A stretch of 64,000 nt of DNA from Streptomyces rhizoryzae (lineage in GTDB: Bacteria; Actinomycetota; Actinomycetes; Streptomycetales; Streptomycetaceae). Position 1 is the stretch's first letter. Every line of letters starts with the position of its first letter. The stretch lies in assembly GCF_023155275.1 (NCBI RefSeq), contig NZ_JALMUV010000014.1, positions 62,001-126,000 on the forward strand, given 5' to 3'. Shown one piece after another: positions 17,525 through 25,232 of the stretch. The notes beneath the pieces were generated by a model. It ran no database searches, had not been told where the DNA came from, and worked only from the letters and a program-made list of their open reading frames with translations. A program made the translations under genes and the position numbers.

Positions 17525-17851
17525 TCAGCTCTCGACGATGCGCCGGACCCGGGCCTCGAACTCGGCGGTGGTGCCGTTGCGTTCGGCGATGCCGGCGATG
17601 TGCTCGGCGATCTCCCGGAACGTGCGGCCCTCGAAGCCCTCCAGCTCCTCCAGCACCTTCATCTCCAGCTCGTTCTCCAGGTCGAGCAGGACCTGGACCA
17701 TGGAGAACGAGTCCAGGTCGCGCAGCTCCTCGGGCTCGGGGACGTCGGGCTGCTCGGCGCAAATCGTGGCGGCCGTCTGGCGAATGACCTCGGTGAATTC
17801 GTCGATGAAGGCCGGTGCGCCGCTGTCCGTGGCAGTTGCGTTGTCCAACAT
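17525..17851 (-). CDS. Free-standing acyl/peptidyl carrier protein
   Basis: This 108-residue acidic helical protein contains LDSFSMVQVLLDLENELEM. Ser48 within DSF is the expected phosphopantetheine site, and a helix III-like segment FEGRTFREIAEHI follows. It is the first gene of the NRPS operon. A stand-alone carrier next to an assembly line usually holds a starter acyl group or an amino acid undergoing modification. The truncated AMP ligase at 1-877 is a candidate loader and the two GNAT-like proteins are candidate acceptor-side transferases; that assignment is inference. The length is slightly longer than a typical 80-90 residue ACP because of an N-terminal extension. Confidence 0.9.
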   Translation of the reverse strand: MLDNATATDSGAPAFIDEFTEVIRQTAATICAEQPDVPEPEELRDLDSFSMVQVLLDLENELEMKVLEELEGFEGRTFREIAEHIAGIAERNGTTAEFEARVRRIVES

Positions 17852-18247
17852 AATTTTCGCCTACGCTCCTTGACCGCTCGCGCGGTTGAATTCTTCCGCC
17901 GTCGGGCAGGCATGTGCCGAAACGGAATGAAAGTCCTGCGGCTATCGGCCCGAACGTAGTCCGGGCCGCGCGCGCGGGTCAATGAATCACCACCGGCTTG
18001 TGCGCGGGCCGTCCCGCCGGCGAGACAGCCGCCGCGTCTTTCCTGGTCAGCGCTTGACCGCCGGCCGCGGGCCTGCCTACCGTCCGGTGATTCCCGCGCC
18101 TTGACCGACCGCCGGACCGGCCGGAATATCGCCGGCCGCCGCATTGCCGCCCGCATTCTCGGCGGTATAGAAATCGGTACGGAAAATCAAGGGATTCACG
18201 ACGGGCCGGCGGGCCGGTTCATCCATGGTGAAAGAGGCAGAAGGCCC
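17852..18247. promoter_or_regulatory. Divergent promoter region between NRPS operon and sugar operon
   Basis: No gene is evident in these 396 bases. They separate the minus-strand ACP-MbtH-NRPS operon from the plus-strand GNAT and deoxysugar operon. They contain an operator candidate at 18011-18026 and an AT-richer patch at about 18120-18200. Confidence 0.6.
18011..18026. promoter_or_regulatory. LmbU-like operator candidate, site 2
   Basis: The sequence is GTCCCGCCGGCGAGAC, identical to the copy at 26904. It lies 160 bp upstream of the ACP start and 222 bp upstream of the GNAT start. It contains CCCGCCGGCGAG, one mismatch from the palindrome CTCGCCGGCGAG reported as the LmbU target. Confidence 0.65.
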
Positions 18248-18781
18248 ATGTTGTTTCCGCACACCGAGACCCGGCGGGTCGCCCTGCGCCCGGCCGGCCC
18301 CGAGGACGCCCCCGAGGCATACCAGATCCTCTTCCGGCTGGGGACCGCCGGACTCCCCGTGCTGGACACCTACACCAAGAATTTCGGGGCGGGGCTCTCG
18401 GCGTGCTTCCTGGTGCACCGGAAGGACACCGGCGAGGTCGTCGGGCTCGGCACCGTCTCCGATCCCACGCCCGCCGGGCACGTCCGGATCGAGGTGCACC
18501 TGGCCGGCCCGGAGAACGCCGAACTCGCCGGCGAGGTGCACGCGCTGACCGCCAACTTCGCCTTCGCGATGTGGCGGGTCCGCAAGGTGTACATTCACCG
18601 GACGTCGCCGGACGCCGGCGCCCTCGGTTTCGGACCGGACCACTCCGCCATGGTGCGCGCCGAGGCGGTCCTTCCCGACCACACGTATTTCCACGGCAGG
18701 TTGTGGGACGTCCACATCTTCGCCATCCACCGTGACGACTGGAACGCGCACGGTGTGGCTCTGCTCAAGCAGATCGTCTGA
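18248..18781 (+). CDS. GNAT-family (RimJ/RimL-like) N-acyltransferase 1
   Basis: This 177-residue protein has the opening ETRRVALRPAGPEDAPEAYQ, which resembles RimJ/RimL-type GNAT acyltransferases, and a central strand segment VVGLGTVSDPTPAGHVRIEV. The acetyl-CoA pyrophosphate motif is not the classical QxxGxG/A. ATG at 18248 is chosen for the AGAAGGCCC leader. It heads the plus-strand operon with the sugar aminotransferase and other deoxysugar genes. A second protein with the same start (LFPHT) is encoded at 37917-38495. I infer that the pair may acylate amines of the aminosugars or the peptide, possibly from an ACP-bound donor. The function is unproven. Confidence 0.75.
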   Translation: MLFPHTETRRVALRPAGPEDAPEAYQILFRLGTAGLPVLDTYTKNFGAGLSACFLVHRKDTGEVVGLGTVSDPTPAGHVRIEVHLAGPENAELAGEVHALTANFAFAMWRVRKVYIHRTSPDAGALGFGPDHSAMVRAEAVLPDHTYFHGRLWDVHIFAIHRDDWNAHGVALLKQIV

Positions 18782-18860
18782 AACGGCCGGGCGGCGGTCC
18801 GCTTCCCCACGGCCAACTCTTCAATCCTGACGGCAACCCTGTTGGAGGTGACGTGCCGCG

Positions 18861-19970
18861 ATGACCCAGCATGTGTGGGGTTACTTGCCGGAGTACGACA
18901 AGGAACGCGCGGACATTCTCGACGCGGTGGACACGGTGTTCAGCTCCGGGCAGCTGGTGCTGGGGAAGAGCGTCAAAGGCTTCGAGCGGGAGTTCGCCGA
19001 CTACCACGGCCTCGCGCACTGCGTCGGTGTCGACAACGGAACGAACGCCATCGTCCTGGGCCTGCGCGCCCTGGGCATCGGCCCCGGTGACGAGGTGATC
19101 ACGGTCTCCAACACCGCGGCGCCCACCGTCGTGGCGATCAACGCCGTCGGCGCGACCCCGGTGTTCGTCGACATCCACCCCGAGACGTACCTGATGGAGG
19201 TCGACCAGGTCGCCGCCGCCATCACGCCGCGCACCCGCTGCCTGCTGCCGGTGCACCTGTACGGGCAGTGCGTGGACATGGCGCCGCTCAAGGAGCTGGC
19301 CGCCCAGCACGGCCTGGCCGTCCTGGAGGACTGCGCGCAGGCGCACGGCGCCCGCCACCACGGCAGCCTCGCCGGCACCATGGGCGACGCCGCGGCGTTC
19401 TCCTTCTACCCGACCAAGGTGCTCGGCGCGTACGGCGACGCCGGCGCCACGGTGACCGACGACCCGGCGGTGGACGCCCGGCTGCGCCGGCTGCGCTTCT
19501 ACGGCATGGAGGACCGCTACTACGTCGTCGAGACGCCCGGTCACAACGCCCGCCTGGACGAGGTGCAGGCCGAGATCCTGCGCCGCAAGCTGACCCGCCT
19601 CGACACGTACATCGCCCGCCGCCGGGCGATCGCCGACCGCTACGCGGACGCGTTCAAGGGCACCGACCTGATCACCCCGCGGACCGCGCCGGGCAACGAC
19701 CACGTCTACTACGTCTACGTGGTCCGCCACCCGCGCCGGGAGCAGCTCATGGAGGGCCTCAAGGCCCACGGCATCGCGCTGAACATCAGCTACCCGTGGC
19801 CGGTGCACACCCAGGCCGGCTTCGCCTACCTCGGCTACGGGAAGGACGCGCTGCCGGTCACCACCAAGGTCGCCGACGAGATCTTCTCGCTGCCGATGTA
19901 CCCGTCGCTGTCCGACGCGGAGCAGGAGCGGGTCATCGACGCGGTGTTCGACGTCATGGGAAGGCTCTGA
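18861..19970 (+). CDS. NDP-sugar 3-aminotransferase (DegT/DnrJ/EryC1/StrS; EvaB/TylB type)
   Basis: This 369-residue PLP enzyme has the family hallmarks [20 protein letters not shown] and the cofactor Lys in [15 protein letters not shown]. The C-terminal motif [11 protein letters not shown] also fits sugar aminotransferases. It should transfer an amino group from Glu or Gln to a 3-keto NDP-deoxysugar. The next gene is a 2,3-dehydratase, which generates the 3-keto substrate, so C-3 amination is the best prediction. It implies at least one 3-amino-2,3,6-trideoxysugar on the product. The gene lies 79 bp after the GNAT gene, with ATG at 18861 preceded by GGAGG. Confidence 0.93.
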   Translation: MTQHVWGYLPEYDKERADILDAVDTVFSSGQLVLGKSVKGFEREFADYHGLAHCVGVDNGTNAIVLGLRALGIGPGDEVITVSNTAAPTVVAINAVGATPVFVDIHPETYLMEVDQVAAAITPRTRCLLPVHLYGQCVDMAPLKELAAQHGLAVLEDCAQAHGARHHGSLAGTMGDAAAFSFYPTKVLGAYGDAGATVTDDPAVDARLRRLRFYGMEDRYYVVETPGHNARLDEVQAEILRRKLTRLDTYIARRRAIADRYADAFKGTDLITPRTAPGNDHVYYVYVVRHPRREQLMEGLKAHGIALNISYPWPVHTQAGFAYLGYGKDALPVTTKVADEIFSLPMYPSLSDAEQERVIDAVFDVMGRL

Positions 19971-19984
19971 CCGAGGTGAGCCTC

Positions 19985-21337
19985 ATGTCCACCGCCGAGT
20001 TCCACGCCTGGTGGGCCGAGCGCCGCCGGGCGGGCGGATTCTCGGTGGAGCGCATCCCCTTCGCCGACCTGGATTCCTGGGGTTTCGACCCGGGGACCGG
20101 CAATCTCGGCCACACCAGCGGGCGGTTCTTCACCGTCGAGGGGCTCCAGGTCCGCGCCGGCGGCAGCGGCGGCGCGGAGATCTGGTCCCAGCCGGTGATC
20201 AACCAGCCGGAGATCGGCATCCTCGGCATCCTGGTCAAGGAGTTCGACGGCGTCCTGCACTGCCTGATGCAGGCCAAGATGGAGCCGGGGAACTCCAACA
20301 CCATCCAGCTCTCGCCCACCGTGCAGGCGACCCGCAGCAACTACATGAAGGTGCACCGGGGCGCCGGCACCCGCTATCTGGAGCACTTCACCGGTCCGCA
20401 GCGCGGCCAGGTGCTGGTGGACGTGCTCCAGTCCGAGCAGGGCGCCTGGTTCTGGCGCAAGCGCAACCGCAACATGGTGGTGCTGGCGACCGGTGACGTG
20501 CCGCTGCACGAGGATTTCTGCTGGCTCACCATCGACCAGATCCGCGCGCTGATGGCGGTGGACAACCTCGTCAACATGGACGCCCGCACGGTCCTGTCGT
20601 GCATGCCGTTCATGCTCCCGGACGAGGCCGTGGCGCCGACCGGCGACGCGTTCCGGGACGCGCTGGTGCGCTCGTACCAGTACCAGGGCGCGGCGGAGAG
20701 CCGGTACGTGCCGGACACCGCGGGCGGGATCCTGAGCTGGTTCACCGAGGCGAAGACCCGGTGCGACTGGACCGCCCGGCTGGTGCCGCTGGCCGGGGTC
20801 GCCGGCTGGAAGCGCGACGACTGGGAGATCACCGACGAGGGGGCGGAGAACTTCCGCATCATCGCGGTGCGGGTGGCGGCCGGCACCCGGGAGGTCACCC
20901 GCTGGACGCAGCCGCTGCTCCACCCGCGCGGTGAGGGCCGGGCGGTGTTCCTCGCCCGCACCATCGGCGGGGTGCTCCACCTGCTGGTGCGGGCCCGGCC
21001 GGAGTACGGCCTGATGGACCAGGTGGAGATGGCGCCGACGGTGCATCTGCACCCCGGGCAGGGCCCGGACGCCGTCCAGGAGGACGTGCTGCGCGCCGCG
21101 CTGGCGCCGGGCGGCGGCACCACCCGCTACGACCAGGTGCTCTCGGAGGAGGGCGGCCGCTTCCACCACGCCCTGACGCGCTATCAGATCATCGAGGTGG
21201 GCGAGGACTTCCCGCTGGACGTGGAGCCGCACCTGTGCTGGATGACGGCCCGGCAGCTGACCGACCTGCTGCGCCACGGCCACTACCTCAACATCGAGGC
21301 CCGCTCCCTGCTGACCTGCCTGCTCAGCCTCTGCTGA
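19985..21337 (+). CDS. NDP-hexose 2,3-dehydratase (EvaA/TylX3 type)
   Basis: This 450-residue protein has the internal duplication typical of NDP-hexose 2,3-dehydratases. Two halves each contain a WSQPVINQPEIGILG-like or WTQPLLHP segment, followed by LHCLMQAKMEPGNSNTIQLS or LHLLVRARPEYGLMDQVEMA. The family removes water from NDP-4-keto-6-deoxyglucose to give the 3,4-diketo-2,6-dideoxy intermediate, the branch point for 2-deoxygenated sugars. It starts 15 bp after the aminotransferase stop. The 3-aminotransferase and the 3-ketoreductase in the same operon would then draw on the same unstable intermediate to make amino and neutral sugars respectively. Confidence 0.93.
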   Translation: MSTAEFHAWWAERRRAGGFSVERIPFADLDSWGFDPGTGNLGHTSGRFFTVEGLQVRAGGSGGAEIWSQPVINQPEIGILGILVKEFDGVLHCLMQAKMEPGNSNTIQLSPTVQATRSNYMKVHRGAGTRYLEHFTGPQRGQVLVDVLQSEQGAWFWRKRNRNMVVLATGDVPLHEDFCWLTIDQIRALMAVDNLVNMDARTVLSCMPFMLPDEAVAPTGDAFRDALVRSYQYQGAAESRYVPDTAGGILSWFTEAKTRCDWTARLVPLAGVAGWKRDDWEITDEGAENFRIIAVRVAAGTREVTRWTQPLLHPRGEGRAVFLARTIGGVLHLLVRARPEYGLMDQVEMAPTVHLHPGQGPDAVQEDVLRAALAPGGGTTRYDQVLSEEGGRFHHALTRYQIIEVGEDFPLDVEPHLCWMTARQLTDLLRHGHYLNIEARSLLTCLLSLC

Positions 21338-21399
21338 GCGGGCCCGGCGGGTGATCCGTATGCGTGCGACCGACTGCGAGCTGACGAGACTGGTGGGCC

Positions 21400-22026
21400 A
21401 TGTTTGATGCGGCACGAGTGACCGAAATGACAATCAAGGGGGCGTATCGCATCGTCCCCAACAAGATCCCGGACCTGCGCGGTTCGTTCTTCGAGGCGTT
21501 CCGCGCCGAGACGCTCACGGAGATCATCGGCTATCCGTTCACCGTCGGGCAGGCGAACTACTCCGTCAGCCGCCGGAACACCATGCGCGGGATCCACAGC
21601 ACCTTCCTCCCGCCCGGCCAGGCCAAGCTCGTCACCTGTGTGCGCGGCGCGGTGCTGGACGTCGCGGTGGACCTGCGGGTGGGCTCGCCCACCTTCGGGA
21701 TGTACGACCTGACACCGCAGGACGAGGAGTCCGGCACCGCGGTGTACCTGGCGGACGGCATCGGCCACGCCTTCCTGACCCTCACCGACAACGCCTGCAT
21801 GAACTACCTGTGCTCGGAGGCGTACGTCCCCGGCACGATGATCGAAGTCAACCCCCTGGACCCGGACATCGGCATCCCCTGGGGGCTCACGGAACCGCCG
21901 GTCATGTCGGAGAAGGACGCCTCGGCGCCCACCCTGGCCGAAGCGGTGTCCCAAGGACTGCTTCCCACCTATGAGGAGTGCCTGGCCCACTACGCGGCGC
22001 TGGGAAAGCGCTCGGCCGACGCCTGA
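21400..22026 (+). CDS. dTDP-4-keto-deoxyhexose 3,5-/5-epimerase (RmlC/EvaD type)
   Basis: This 208-residue cupin is of the RmlC family. Catalytic and binding segments are RGSFFEAFR, MRGIHSTFLPPGQAKLVTCV with the base His, DVAVDLRVGSPTFG with its Asp, and the Tyr in LCSEAYVPG. EvaD-type members epimerise C-5 of 3-amino-4-keto sugars, and RmlC-type members epimerise both C-3 and C-5. Its place beside the 3-aminotransferase and 2,3-dehydratase argues for an L-configured deoxysugar. It follows the dehydratase by 62 bp in the same operon. The C-terminal tail after SEKDASAPTL is typical of secondary-metabolism members. Confidence 0.93.
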   Translation: MFDAARVTEMTIKGAYRIVPNKIPDLRGSFFEAFRAETLTEIIGYPFTVGQANYSVSRRNTMRGIHSTFLPPGQAKLVTCVRGAVLDVAVDLRVGSPTFGMYDLTPQDEESGTAVYLADGIGHAFLTLTDNACMNYLCSEAYVPGTMIEVNPLDPDIGIPWGLTEPPVMSEKDASAPTLAEAVSQGLLPTYEECLAHYAALGKRSADA

Positions 22027-22100
22027 CGCCGCCGCGGCACAGGCGACCGCTCCCCTCTTCTTCTCACCCCTGCTTCCCACGCTGAGCGGAGTTCTCCCAC

Positions 22101-23093
22101 ATGTTCAATAGCACGAGCGACCGACTGCGCATCGGGATCATGGGGTGTGCGGATATCGCCTGGCGGCGGACGCTCCCGGCCATGGAGGGCAACGCCGCCG
22201 TGCAGGTCACGGCGATCGCCAGCCGGGACGAGCGGTCCGCGACGCGGTTCACCGACCGGTTCGGCGGGGTGCCGCTCGAAGGCTACGGCGCCCTGCTCGA
22301 CCGCGCCGACGTCGACGCCGTCTACATCCCGCTGCCCGGCCTGCTGCACGCCGAATGGGTCTCCCGGGCGCTGGACGCGGGCAAGCACGTCCTGGTCGAG
22401 AAGCCGCTGACGGCCGGCTACGAGGACACCCGCGAGCTGGTCGCCCGGGCCCGGGAGCGGGGCCTGGTGCTGCTGGAGAACTACATGTTCCTCTACCACT
22501 CGCAGCACACCGCGGTGCACAAGGCGCTGGCCGGGGACGCCATCGGGGAACTCCGGGGATTCTCCAGCGCGTTCACCATCCCGCCGAAGCCGGTGGGCGA
22601 CATCCGCTACCAGCGCGACGTCGGCGGCGGCGCGTTCCTGGACTTCGGCGGCTACCCGGTACGGGCCGCGCAGTTCTTCCTGGGCAGCGAGCTGAAGGTG
22701 GCCGGCGCGGTGTTCCGGCACGACCGGCAGCGGGGCGTGGTGATGTCCGGCAGCGTGCTGCTCTACACGCCCACGGGCATCCCGGCCCGGCTGACGTTCG
22801 GCATGGAGCACTCCTACCGCAACACCTACAGCCTCTACGGCAGCACCGGCCGCATCGTGCTGGACCGCGCCTTCACCCCGCCGGAGACCTACCAGCCGGT
22901 GATGCGGGTCGAGCGGCAGGACCACAGCGAGCAGTTCGTGCTCCCCGCCGACCACCAGTTCGCCAACGTCATCGACACCTTCGTGGAGGCGGTGCTCGGC
23001 GGCCAGGACGTGGCCGAGCAGCAGGAGGGATCGCTGCGGCAGGCCGCACTGATCGAGGACATCCGGCGGAACGCGCTGCTGGTGGAGATCTGA
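22101..23093 (+). CDS. NDP-hexose 3-ketoreductase (Gfo/Idh/MocA family)
   Basis: This 330-residue oxidoreductase has the N-terminal dinucleotide motif GIMGCADIA and the family catalytic segment HVLVEKPLTA. Further along it has the C-terminal barrel with GGAFLDFGGYPVRAAQFFLG. In deoxysugar clusters this family (UrdT/LanT/KijD10 type) reduces the 3-keto group left by 2,3-dehydratases, giving 2,6-dideoxyhexoses. It is the last gene of the plus-strand sugar operon, followed by a long terminator. Its presence next to the 3-aminotransferase suggests the cluster makes at least two sugars, one neutral and one amino. Confidence 0.9.
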   Translation: MFNSTSDRLRIGIMGCADIAWRRTLPAMEGNAAVQVTAIASRDERSATRFTDRFGGVPLEGYGALLDRADVDAVYIPLPGLLHAEWVSRALDAGKHVLVEKPLTAGYEDTRELVARARERGLVLLENYMFLYHSQHTAVHKALAGDAIGELRGFSSAFTIPPKPVGDIRYQRDVGGGAFLDFGGYPVRAAQFFLGSELKVAGAVFRHDRQRGVVMSGSVLLYTPTGIPARLTFGMEHSYRNTYSLYGSTGRIVLDRAFTPPETYQPVMRVERQDHSEQFVLPADHQFANVIDTFVEAVLGGQDVAEQQEGSLRQAALIEDIRRNALLVEI

Positions 23094-23133
23094 GCGCCCG
23101 CCGATCCGGGCCCCGCCGCTCCCGGCCGGGCCG

Positions 23134-23195
23134 CACAACGCCGACTGCCGTGCCCTCCCGATATTCCTCGGGAGAGCACGGCAGCCGGCGTTGTG
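23134..23195. terminator. Long bidirectional terminator
   Basis: A near-perfect stem of about 28 bp (arms 23134-23161 and 23168-23195) separates the convergent sugar operon and the Dap operon. The arms begin cacaacgccg and end cggcgttgtg. Confidence 0.9.
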
Positions 23196-23216
23196 GGCGC
23201 GGAGCGGCGGGGCCCC

Positions 23217-24206
23217 CTACGGCAGGAAGCCCTCGACGCGGACGCCCGTACCGCGCGCGCCGGCCTCGTCGCGCACCCAGCGGGCCAGCGCCAGGTCCAG
23301 GATGCCCAGGCCGAAGGGGGAGAAGACCGCGGTGCGCGCCGGGTCCCGGCGGAACGCGGACGTGCCGCGCAGCAGCGCCCCCAGCGAGGCGGCGATGAAC
23401 TCCCGCCCGCCGGTGGCCAGTTCGGCGAGGTGCAGGGTGGTGCGCTCGCGGCAGACGTGGTCGGCGTCGTCGACGACGTTCTGCGCGCCGAGGACCGCCT
23501 CCACCGTCAGATCGCGCAGCGAGACGTGCAGCACCGTCGCCCCGGCCGGGCAGGCGGCGAGGTCCAGGTGGGGCTCCACGGCGGAGGTCGCCAGGGAGAC
23601 CAGCGGCTGGCTGCCGAGCGCCTGCTCCACCTGATCGGCGACGGTGAAGGTGACGTCGGGGGCCAGCTCGCCGGCCCGGTCGGCGAAGGCCGCGGCCCTC
23701 GCCCGGTCCAGGTCGAAGACCACGGCCTCGCGCAGCGACGGCAGCTGGGCCTTGGCGAACCGCAGCACCTCGTGGTTGATCGGGCCGGTGCCGATCAGGG
23801 CGATGCCCTGCGGCGCCGGGTCCGGGGCGAGCTGGGCGGCGGCCAGCGCGGCGGAGGCCGCGGTGCGCTGGGCCGAGATCAGCGATGCCTCGATCAGCGC
23901 CTGCGGGGTGCCGTCGGCCATGGAGTTGAGCAGCATGGCGGCGCTGGCGCGCGCCCGGCCCTCGGCGACGTTCCCGGGGAAGCTGGCGATCCACTTCATC
24001 CCGGCGACCGCGTCCTCGCCCCCCACGTAGGCGGGCAGGCCGATGATCCGGTCCCGGGCGCGGTCCGGGAAGCGCAGGAACACCGAGTGCGGCAGGGCGG
24101 TGCGGCCCTCGTCGTGCAGCCGGTAGGCGTCGGCCACCAGCGAGAGCACCCGCTGCTCCTGGCCCCGGAGCAGCTCCCGGACCTCGTCATGGCGGATGAT
24201 CAGCAA
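23217..24206 (-). CDS. SbnB-like N-(1-amino-1-carboxyl-2-ethyl)-glutamate dehydrogenase (Dap synthesis)
   Basis: This 329-residue protein belongs to the ornithine cyclodeaminase/mu-crystallin family, with the NAD motif ALIGTGPINHEVLRFA and the substrate-side MKWIASFPGN. I start it at the TTG of 24206, which has AAGGAG in good position and overlaps the end of the sbnA-like gene by 7 bp. In staphyloferrin B synthesis SbnB oxidatively splits the SbnA product into L-2,3-diaminopropionate and 2-oxoglutarate. The tight sbnA-sbnB pairing makes that assignment strong over proline formation from ornithine. Dap would then be an NRPS building block or a carbamoylation substrate. Confidence 0.92.
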   Translation of the reverse strand: MLIIRHDEVRELLRGQEQRVLSLVADAYRLHDEGRTALPHSVFLRFPDRARDRIIGLPAYVGGEDAVAGMKWIASFPGNVAEGRARASAAMLLNSMADGTPQALIEASLISAQRTAASAALAAAQLAPDPAPQGIALIGTGPINHEVLRFAKAQLPSLREAVVFDLDRARAAAFADRAGELAPDVTFTVADQVEQALGSQPLVSLATSAVEPHLDLAACPAGATVLHVSLRDLTVEAVLGAQNVVDDADHVCRERTTLHLAELATGGREFIAASLGALLRGTSAFRRDPARTAVFSPFGLGILDLALARWVRDEAGARGTGVRVEGFLP

Positions 24207-25228
24207 GAGACGGTCTCCTTCGGGTCGGGCGAGGCCGGTTTCGCCCACAGGTGCGAGACCTCGCCGAAGTGGTGACGCACCCAGGCGTCGGAGTAGATGG
24301 TGTCGAGGTAGCGGTCGCCGCCGTCCGGCAGGACCAGCACGCAGGACGCCCCCGGCGGGATGTCCGGCGCGGCCTGCTCCAGCGCGGCGACCAGCGCACC
24401 GGAGGAGCCCCCGGCGAGGATGGCCTCGTGCCGCACCAGCCGGCGGCAGCCGACCACCGCCTCCAGGTCGCTGACGTGCACCACGCGGTCGGCGGCCGTG
24501 GGGTCGAAGAGGGCCGGTACGACGGCGGCGCCGTGCCCGGGGATGAGCCGCGGGCACACCACCGGGGAGCCGAAGATCCGGCTGCCCACCGCGTCCACCG
24601 CGACCACCGTCGTCGGCAGCCCGCGCCCGCGCACGTACGCGGCGCAGCCGTTCAGCGTCCCGGTGGTGCCGGCCGCGCAGAAGAGGTAGTCCACCGCGCC
24701 GTCCAGCGCCTGGTCGATCTCCCGCATGGTCTCCAGGTGCGCCCGGGGGTTGAACGGGTTGCCGTACTGGCCGGGCACGTAGGAGTCCGGGAGGGCCGCG
24801 GCCAGCTCCGCCACCCGGCGCAGCCGCTGCGGCAGGTACTCGCCGGACGCCGGATCGGGCTCGGTGACCACCTCGACCTCGGCGCGGTAGGCGCGCAGGA
24901 TGGCGCGGTTCTGCTCGGTGGTGCGGGCGTCCACCACGCAGATGAACCGCAGGCCGTAGTAGCAGCAGATCTGGGCGATGCCGATGGCGAGGTTGCCCGA
25001 GCTGGACTCGATCACCGTGGTCCGGCCGGGCACCACCTCGCCGGTGCGGATCGCCTCGCGGAGCATGCTGAGCGCCGAGCGGTCCTTGATGCTGCCGCCG
25101 GGGTTGAAGCGCTCGACCTTGGCGAAGACCCGGAACGGGTAGCCGAACGCGCCGGCGAGCCGGGACAGTTCGACCAGCGGGGTGTCCCCGACCGCGGCGA
25201 GGATGCCTTCGAGGGGTTGCGCGGCCAC
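24200..25228 (-). CDS. SbnA-like N-(2-amino-2-carboxyethyl)-glutamate synthase (Dap synthesis)
   Basis: This 342-residue PLP enzyme is of the cysteine synthase fold. The PLP Lys lies in NPGGSIKDRSALSM, the substrate loop is ESSSGNLAIGIAQ, and the phosphate loop is CAAGTTGT. SbnA condenses O-phosphoserine with glutamate; the product goes to SbnB to yield L-Dap. The protein starts with GTG at 25228, four bases after the HpaB-like stop, and overlaps the SbnB-like gene. The operon therefore couples Dap formation with a flavin oxygenase. Equivalent pairs supply Dap in viomycin and zwittermicin pathways. Confidence 0.93.
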   Translation of the reverse strand: MAAQPLEGILAAVGDTPLVELSRLAGAFGYPFRVFAKVERFNPGGSIKDRSALSMLREAIRTGEVVPGRTTVIESSSGNLAIGIAQICCYYGLRFICVVDARTTEQNRAILRAYRAEVEVVTEPDPASGEYLPQRLRRVAELAAALPDSYVPGQYGNPFNPRAHLETMREIDQALDGAVDYLFCAAGTTGTLNGCAAYVRGRGLPTTVVAVDAVGSRIFGSPVVCPRLIPGHGAAVVPALFDPTAADRVVHVSDLEAVVGCRRLVRHEAILAGGSSGALVAALEQAAPDIPPGASCVLVLPDGGDRYLDTIYSDAWVRHHFGEVSHLWAKPASPDPKETVSC

Positions 25229-25232
25229 CGCG

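Noticed and set aside
23217..24206. Ornithine cyclodeaminase making proline
   Set aside because: Overlap with the SbnA-like gene and the shared operon make the SbnB role in Dap formation far more likely.
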